Shown here: piece by piece, positions 59,539 to 64,000 of the stretch
Numbering within the stretch: the first letter of the stretch is position 1
Layout: every line of letters starts with the position of its first letter
Source of the DNA: an archaeon
GTDB lineage: Archaea > Thermoproteota > Nitrososphaeria > Nitrososphaerales > Gagatemarchaeaceae
NCBI GenBank assembly: GCA_021791695.1
Contig: JAJYWC010000007.1
Location: forward strand, 1-64,000
Length of the DNA stretch: 64,000 bases
Direction of reading: 5' to 3'
The notes under the pieces: model-generated
The model's database searches: none
The model's input: only the letters and a program-made list of their open reading frames with translations
What the model was told of the DNA's origin: nothing
Made by a program: the position numbers and the translations under genes

Positions 59539-60162
59539 ATGTCCAACCAGGAGGCAATCGAGCAGACGAAAGGAAGAAGTGCGACATATCACGTCCTTTC
59601 AAGGTGCTTCAGCAGGCCAGATCGACACCTGGATCAGTTGACCACCGCACTTGACCAGATAGTACACGTCTTCGGCCTATCGCCGGGATTCGAGCCCCTC
59701 TCGGTATGTCTGTCTGACACGGAGCTAGAGTACAATCGCTTGTTCGTTGGTCCCGGGCGTCTGCCGTGTCCTCCATATGAGTCAGTACATCGAAAAGATA
59801 GACCCGAGGTCGAGGCCGGACTTGTGATGGGGCCCTCCGTACACGACGTCCTGAAGCGATACAGTGAGGCCGGCTTCTCTCTTGGCTCCGGGTTCAGAGA
59901 CCTCCCCGATCATATCGAGGTCGAAATGGAGTTCATGCACCTCCTCTGCGAGAAAGAACTGGAGTCTCAGGGGGAATGGTCTCCCTGGAGGAGAAGGCAG
60001 GAAGAATTCGTCAGGCTGCACCTGGTGCCATGGGTCTACCACTTCGCAGACCGCGTGGAACAGAAGAGTCGGTCGCCATTTTACAAGTCAGCCGCCCTCC
60101 TTCTGAGGGAATTTGTCTCGACGGAAGCTGCAACACAGACGGGAGTCGATTCCCTTCGATGA
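59539..60162 (+). CDS. torD: TorD-family chaperone
   Basis: The 207-residue all-helical protein has LEYNRLFVGPGRLPCPPYESVHR, the TorD/DmsD signature (E.xRLFvGPg..P.pPYESvy), then DHIEVEMEFMHLLCEKELE (the E..fm..L...E pattern). It binds the catalytic subunit's Tat signal and helps insert molybdopterin before export. Its stop overlaps the next ATG (ATGA). Confidence 0.92.
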   Translation: MSNQEAIEQTKGRSATYHVLSRCFSRPDRHLDQLTTALDQIVHVFGLSPGFEPLSVCLSDTELEYNRLFVGPGRLPCPPYESVHRKDRPEVEAGLVMGPSVHDVLKRYSEAGFSLGSGFRDLPDHIEVEMEFMHLLCEKELESQGEWSPWRRRQEEFVRLHLVPWVYHFADRVEQKSRSPFYKSAALLLREFVSTEAATQTGVDSLR

Positions 60163-61553
60163 AGGTCTGCGCCGCCATAGGACCTCTTGAAGGGCCGGAG
60201 CTTGGACAAGCGGTGGCTGCTCATATCAGAGAAGATTGGCCCCAGTGCACAGTCGTATCGGACGACGCGCAGGTTCCTGCTGGCACCGAGGCTCTCCTGA
60301 CGGTGGGCACTGGACCAGACAGGATTATGGAATCGATACTGCTAGTCGAAAGGCTGGAGAGCCAGGGCCCGCTTGACAACATCCTCTTCCAGATAGACGC
60401 GAAGCTTGGGAAGCTGACGCACTCAGACCTTGTCAAGACCAAGGTCTCTTTCATCTCTGACGCAAACAGAAGGGTCTCAAGGCGAGAACTGTTCAATTTC
60501 AGGGGAGGTTTCCAGATATATTCGGATGTGCCGTTTGTCTTCACGGAGCGGTGCGACGCGAGGCATGGGTGTTCAAGGTGTGTGGAGGTCTGCCCCGTCC
60601 AGTCGCTCCACATAGTTGGGGGGTCGGTCGCGGTGAACGAGGCCGACTGTGTCAGATGCGGTCTGTGCGCCGAGAATTGTCCAACGTCCGCAATCCAACT
60701 CCCCAGGTTCTCCGAGGAAGCCTTCCTCGGACTTCTGGACGGGTTGAATGTATCGGACGCGCCGAAGAAGACCCTTGTGCTGACGTGTAAAGCAGGCGCT
60801 GTTAAGATCGAGCCATGGATGTGCGTCGAGGAGGTCAACGACGTGGGGGTGGTCGGGCCGCGGCATCTGGCGCTGGCCGCGAGCTCAAGCGTCGGTGCCA
60901 TAGCAGTCTACTGTGCCGACGGACGATGTGTCGGCAAAGAGAAGGCAAGGGCTGCCGTCGAGCTCATCAGGTACATCTCGGGGGATGAAGGCGCTGTGTT
61001 GACCTTCGCAGAGGGCCCCAGCGGAATCTCGGAGGTGATGAGCGCACACGCTTTGTCGCGTCCTCCCAAGGAACCCATGCCGTTTGCACGCAATACATGG
61101 GCGAGCTATGTGAATGCTCTGAGGGCAATCGCAAGGGAGGACGCTAGTGCAGCCGGCCTCAGGCTCACCAAGCTTGTGGTCTCTGAGGCCTGCACTCTTT
61201 GCGGCGTTTGCGCGCGAGAATGTCCGCACTCCGCACTCAAAACAGACGCAGGGGTGCTTTCTTTCGACCCGGCCAACTGCACCGGATGCAGCCATTGCGT
61301 ATCGGTGTGCCCTGAGCGTGCAATCTCTCTGGGGAACCTACCGATACTGTCTGATTTGCGCGAAACGGCAGTCTCGCAAGATGAGGTGGTTCCCTGCGCT
61401 AGGTGCGGTAAGCCTCTCGAGAGCGCAAGACTCCTGAAGAAGGTCGTGACGCTACTTGGCAGGGAAGACCCGATGATGAAGTATTGCAACGACTGCAAAC
61501 AGCGTTTGGCCTTCGAAAGCCTGCTGAAGCGCAAGGGCCAGGGAGGGACGTGA
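60159..61553 (+). CDS. Polyferredoxin-like protein with MvhD-like domain
   Basis: The 464-residue cytosolic protein has residues 1-130 without known motifs (MKVCAAIGPLEGPELGQAV), then a pair of [4Fe-4S] motifs (CDARHGCSRCVEVCP and CVRCGLCAENCP), a middle domain (VGPRHLALAASSSVGAIAVYCADGRC) like MvhD/HdrA-associated electron-transfer domains, another pair (CTLCGVCARECP and CTGCSHCVSVCP) and a C-terminal zinc-ribbon-like CARCGKP...CNDC. It is translationally coupled to torD. It may link the molybdoenzyme to cytosolic electron carriers. Confidence 0.8.
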   Translation: MKVCAAIGPLEGPELGQAVAAHIREDWPQCTVVSDDAQVPAGTEALLTVGTGPDRIMESILLVERLESQGPLDNILFQIDAKLGKLTHSDLVKTKVSFISDANRRVSRRELFNFRGGFQIYSDVPFVFTERCDARHGCSRCVEVCPVQSLHIVGGSVAVNEADCVRCGLCAENCPTSAIQLPRFSEEAFLGLLDGLNVSDAPKKTLVLTCKAGAVKIEPWMCVEEVNDVGVVGPRHLALAASSSVGAIAVYCADGRCVGKEKARAAVELIRYISGDEGAVLTFAEGPSGISEVMSAHALSRPPKEPMPFARNTWASYVNALRAIAREDASAAGLRLTKLVVSEACTLCGVCARECPHSALKTDAGVLSFDPANCTGCSHCVSVCPERAISLGNLPILSDLRETAVSQDEVVPCARCGKPLESARLLKKVVTLLGREDPMMKYCNDCKQRLAFESLLKRKGQGGT

Positions 61554-61557
61554 TCCA

Positions 61558-62223
61558 ATGAGGTTTCCGGTGATCATCCTTGCTGGGGGATTGTCCACAA
61601 GGATGGGAACGGATAAGTCCCTTCTTCTGCTGGGGCAGAACAGCTTCCTTGGGTCGATAATCTCGGAGATGCTTGTACTGTCCCGCGAAATCGTAGTCAC
61701 GGTGGGACGAAAGGAAACACAAGCCTATGCCGCGTTCCGGGAAAACGATAAGGTCAGCATTATCAGAGATGAGGAGTATATCGAGAGCCCTCTCGGCGGG
61801 ATGCTTACGGGTTTCAAGCATGTTCACGAGGATTATGCCGCCGTCTTGGCATGTGATTCACCGCTCGTCAAGGGATCCATAGTTAGTCACCTCTTCGCGT
61901 CTGCAGCGGGGCGGGACGCGGCAGTTCCCATTTGGGACATCGCTGACAAAATGACGACTGAGCCTCTCTGCGCGGTTTATAAGGTCGAAAGCGCGCGACG
62001 GGCGATCCTCCAGATTCTAGAAGAAAATGGGAAGAAAGCATGCAGAGAAATGGTCCTTAGGCTGCCCAGCGTTCGTTTCGTTTCCGCTTCTGACCTCAGG
62101 ACCTTCGACAGAGAGCTCGATTCCCTCCGGAACATCAACACGAAGAAGGACTACGAGGACCTCGTCGCGGAACGCCGACCATCCTCTGGTGAAATCGCTG
62201 TTGCTCTCGCCGTCAAAGAGTGA
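61558..62223 (+). CDS. mobA: Molybdenum cofactor guanylyltransferase
   Basis: The 221-residue protein has the NTP-transferase signature ILAGGLSTRMGTDKSLL at the N-terminus and AAVLACDSPLVKGSIV for the metal-binding Asp. MobA attaches GMP to molybdopterin to make the MGD cofactor needed by DMSO-reductase-family enzymes, in keeping with its place at the end of the operon. It starts 4 nt after the polyferredoxin stop. Confidence 0.92.
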   Translation: MRFPVIILAGGLSTRMGTDKSLLLLGQNSFLGSIISEMLVLSREIVVTVGRKETQAYAAFRENDKVSIIRDEEYIESPLGGMLTGFKHVHEDYAAVLACDSPLVKGSIVSHLFASAAGRDAAVPIWDIADKMTTEPLCAVYKVESARRAILQILEENGKKACREMVLRLPSVRFVSASDLRTFDRELDSLRNINTKKDYEDLVAERRPSSGEIAVALAVKE

Positions 62224-62232
62224 GCAGAAGGC

Positions 62233-63528
62233 TCAGACAACATCTGAAAGAACGTCTGTGCCGAGGAGTCGTACTTCGACTTCCTCCCCGTCGGTAATCG
62301 TTTCATGGGAAGCCAATCTCACAAATCCATGTGCGAGTGAGAGGTTGGAGGTCATGTTGGAGCCCCACCCCAGCGGGACTGCCATGAACTCTCCCCGCGA
62401 GTTACTCGCGCGTTCTAGCCTCGCCAGCATGAGCGCCTTGAGTGGCCGGTCGTTCGAGAAGCTTCCTTTGGCTCGGGCTCGGATGGAGGGTTGCCTCGCG
62501 CCGAAGCTGAGACCCGAGAGCAGGTTGATTGCAGGCAACACTATCTCGAAAAAGGCGAGCGTTGCGGAGACCGAGTGACCAGGTACGACTATGACGGGTT
62601 TGCCGCCGACAACCGCCATGCCGGTGGGTCTGATCGGCACGACCTTCACTCCATGAAAGATTGTTCGAGCTTCGCTCCCAGCCAGAAGGACGGCATCAGG
62701 GGTGTAGTCTCTCTGGCCAACTGAACTTCCACCAACTGTGATAATCGCGTCCGCATCCTTCAGAGCCTTTCTTAGATGCGCCGCGATGTCCGATGGGTCG
62801 TCTTTGGCGATTCCGGCTAGTCGAACCTCTAGACCTAGTTCTTGCAAGAAGCCTCCGAGAAGATTGGCGTAGTTATTTGTCGTAGTGTGTCCGAGGCTTT
62901 CGACCTCCTCGGGGTCGAAAGCCCGCAGCTCATTGCCAACCGATAGTATCCCGACCACGGGGTCCTTGAATACCTTCACTCGCTTCCTGCCCACAGCGAT
63001 GAGCAATGCGATATCTGCAGGGCCGATGATTTTTCGTTTCTTCAGGACCAACTGGCCCTTGTGGATGTCTTCTCCCTTTAGCGATATATTCTTCCAGCGC
63101 TCGACCGTTCGTGCTACCTGAACCCGACCTTCGAGCAGTCTGGTCTCCTCCATCCTCACCACCGCATCACATCCCTCGGGAATTGGGGCGCCGGTCGAGA
63201 CGTGCACCGCTTCTCCACCTTCGACTCTCACTGGATTCGCGTCCGAATTGGGATACAGATCCCCCTTGATGCGAAAAGTCCTGGGCACTTCTGGAGACGC
63301 CCCATCGAGATCGGAGAGCCTGAGGGCGTAGCCATCCATGGCCGAAACAGTCTGTCCGGGGATCTCCAACTCTGAGATGACATCTTCCGCTGCAATCCTT
63401 CTGAGCGCTCGATCCACGGCTATCTCTTCCACCGAAGGCTCGAATGCTTCAAAAGTGCTCTCGATCCTTCGTCTGACTTCCGTGAACTCCAGGAGCTTTA
63501 GGTACCGCTGCGAATCCGCCCTGCTCAT
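62233..63528 (-). CDS. moeA: Molybdopterin molybdenumtransferase
   Basis: The 431-residue protein has the MoeA pattern: TVSAMDGYALR, VSTGAPIPEGCDAVVRMEET, IGPADIALLIAVG, VGILSVGNELRAF, the MPT-binding GGSSVGQRDYTPDAVLLAGS and PIRPTGMAVVGGKPVIVVPGHSVSATLAFFE. It inserts molybdate into adenylylated molybdopterin. The N-terminal 10 residues include the usual RYLKLLEF helix. It is convergent with mobA and follows mobB on the minus strand. Confidence 0.93.
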   Translation of the reverse strand: MSRADSQRYLKLLEFTEVRRRIESTFEAFEPSVEEIAVDRALRRIAAEDVISELEIPGQTVSAMDGYALRLSDLDGASPEVPRTFRIKGDLYPNSDANPVRVEGGEAVHVSTGAPIPEGCDAVVRMEETRLLEGRVQVARTVERWKNISLKGEDIHKGQLVLKKRKIIGPADIALLIAVGRKRVKVFKDPVVGILSVGNELRAFDPEEVESLGHTTTNNYANLLGGFLQELGLEVRLAGIAKDDPSDIAAHLRKALKDADAIITVGGSSVGQRDYTPDAVLLAGSEARTIFHGVKVVPIRPTGMAVVGGKPVIVVPGHSVSATLAFFEIVLPAINLLSGLSFGARQPSIRARAKGSFSNDRPLKALMLARLERASNSRGEFMAVPLGWGSNMTSNLSLAHGFVRLASHETITDGEEVEVRLLGTDVLSDVV

Positions 63529-63588
63529 GTTGATCTGCTCCGCGACACACAGCCAGGGAAGTGGGCGTTCAATGCATTCGTCCTCGAT

Positions 63589-64000
63589 TTAACCTATCAT
63601 GGTAATGACCTTTTTTATGTCCCGGGGCAGCGACAGTATGGGTATGCCTTGGAATTCGCCGGTCTCGGTGAGAATCGTCTTCGCCAAGATGCAGACTGGT
63701 GCCGGATGCACTGACAGAAGGTCCCGTGCATCCTTTCCTGAATCGGCGCAAAGAATTCTCACCAAGCCCTCCCGCTTTCGTAACTTCATGTACAGGCCCT
63801 CGATCAGCAGATAATCGACCCCTGCGCCCCGGTAGATCGGAAGGAGTTCGTCCAGCGTCATCCTTCTCGTATCACCTCTCCTGACAATCGTGAGCTCGTG
63901 TGGGGCCAGCGCCACGACCACAGAAGCGCCAGCTTCAGCGTGCTTCCATGTGTCCTTCCCCTTCGTATCTATTGTAAACGATGGCTCGTGGATGTGCTTC
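63589..64000 (-). CDS. mobB: Molybdopterin-guanine dinucleotide biosynthesis protein B, N-terminus outside window
   Basis: The frame is open to the window edge. It begins KHIHEPSFTIDTKGKDTWKHAEAGASVVVALAPHELTIV, the MobB segment after the P-loop (KH.HH..D.D..GKDS.r...AGA...v), and continues LLIEGLYMKLRKREGLVRI. The Walker A would lie just outside. MobB is a GTPase-like accessory to MobA. It is 60 bp upstream of moeA on the same strand. Confidence 0.85.
   Translation of the reverse strand, partial: KHIHEPSFTIDTKGKDTWKHAEAGASVVVALAPHELTIVRRGDTRRMTLDELLPIYRGAGVDYLLIEGLYMKLRKREGLVRILCADSGKDARDLLSVHPAPVCILAKTILTETGEFQGIPILSLPRDIKKVITMIG

Noticed and set aside
1-64000. CRISPR array or cas genes
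   Set aside because: No regularly spaced repeats or Cas-like proteins were seen.

Overview
The window looks like a chromosome segment from a GC-rich archaeon, most likely in the Thaumarchaeota (Nitrososphaeria) or a close relative. The evidence is: an archaeal aIF-1A gene; a TrmB-type regulator; archaeosine-pathway genes (queD, queC, mptA/folE2) side by side; TATA boxes about 25 nt upstream of many start codons, which implies leaderless mRNAs; frequent TTG and GTG starts; and two tRNA genes with introns at non-canonical positions. The placement is inferred from gene content and was not checked by a search.

Layout. 1-5.5 kb: the 3' part of a DUF58 gene, a membrane protein, a surface protein split by an in-frame stop, a SIMPL-domain protein, a duplicated zincin-like protein and an SRPBCC protein. 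6-13 kb: housekeeping and small genes (GT87-like protein, VOC, P-loop kinase, TrmB regulator, DUF309, an arcadin-1-like protein, peroxiredoxin, universal stress protein). 13.4-15.8 kb: tRNA-Gly and the deazapurine cluster queD-queC-mptA. 15.8-17.6 kb (minus): DEAD-box helicase, a 59-residue zinc-finger protein and aIF-1A in an overlapping operon. 17.8-24.4 kb: APC permease, hydrolase, DUF998/PadR pair, tRNA-Ala and an SDR.

24.9-33.6 kb is an integrated element. It sits at the 3' end of tRNA-Ile, is bounded by a 16-bp direct repeat (24908-24923 and 33584-33599), and carries a tyrosine recombinase next to the tRNA, a HerA/FtsK-type ATPase with two overlapping small genes, and three exported or membrane-anchored surface proteins. 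33.6-50.4 kb is a decayed accessory region. It holds VapBC, small stress and detoxification operons, an IS110-type element, an arsenic cluster (ACR3, a CxxC Rdx protein and an HxlR regulator), gene fragments that duplicate pieces of nearby genes, a radical SAM gene broken by two TAG codons and an 11-bp duplication, and an IS5-type element whose transposase has a TGA.

50.4-64 kb is functionally coherent: a double Usp protein, an SQR/NDH-2-type flavoprotein, DUF971, an Mrp ATPase, and then a membrane-bound molybdoenzyme operon. That operon encodes a Tat-exported catalytic subunit with a NarG-like HxxxCxxxC cluster site, a four-cluster Fe-S subunit, an NrfD/PsrC anchor, a TorD chaperone and a cytosolic polyferredoxin, followed by mobA. 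moeA and mobB, on the opposite strand, complete the cofactor supply. The module looks like an energy-metabolism unit, but its substrate cannot be read from sequence.
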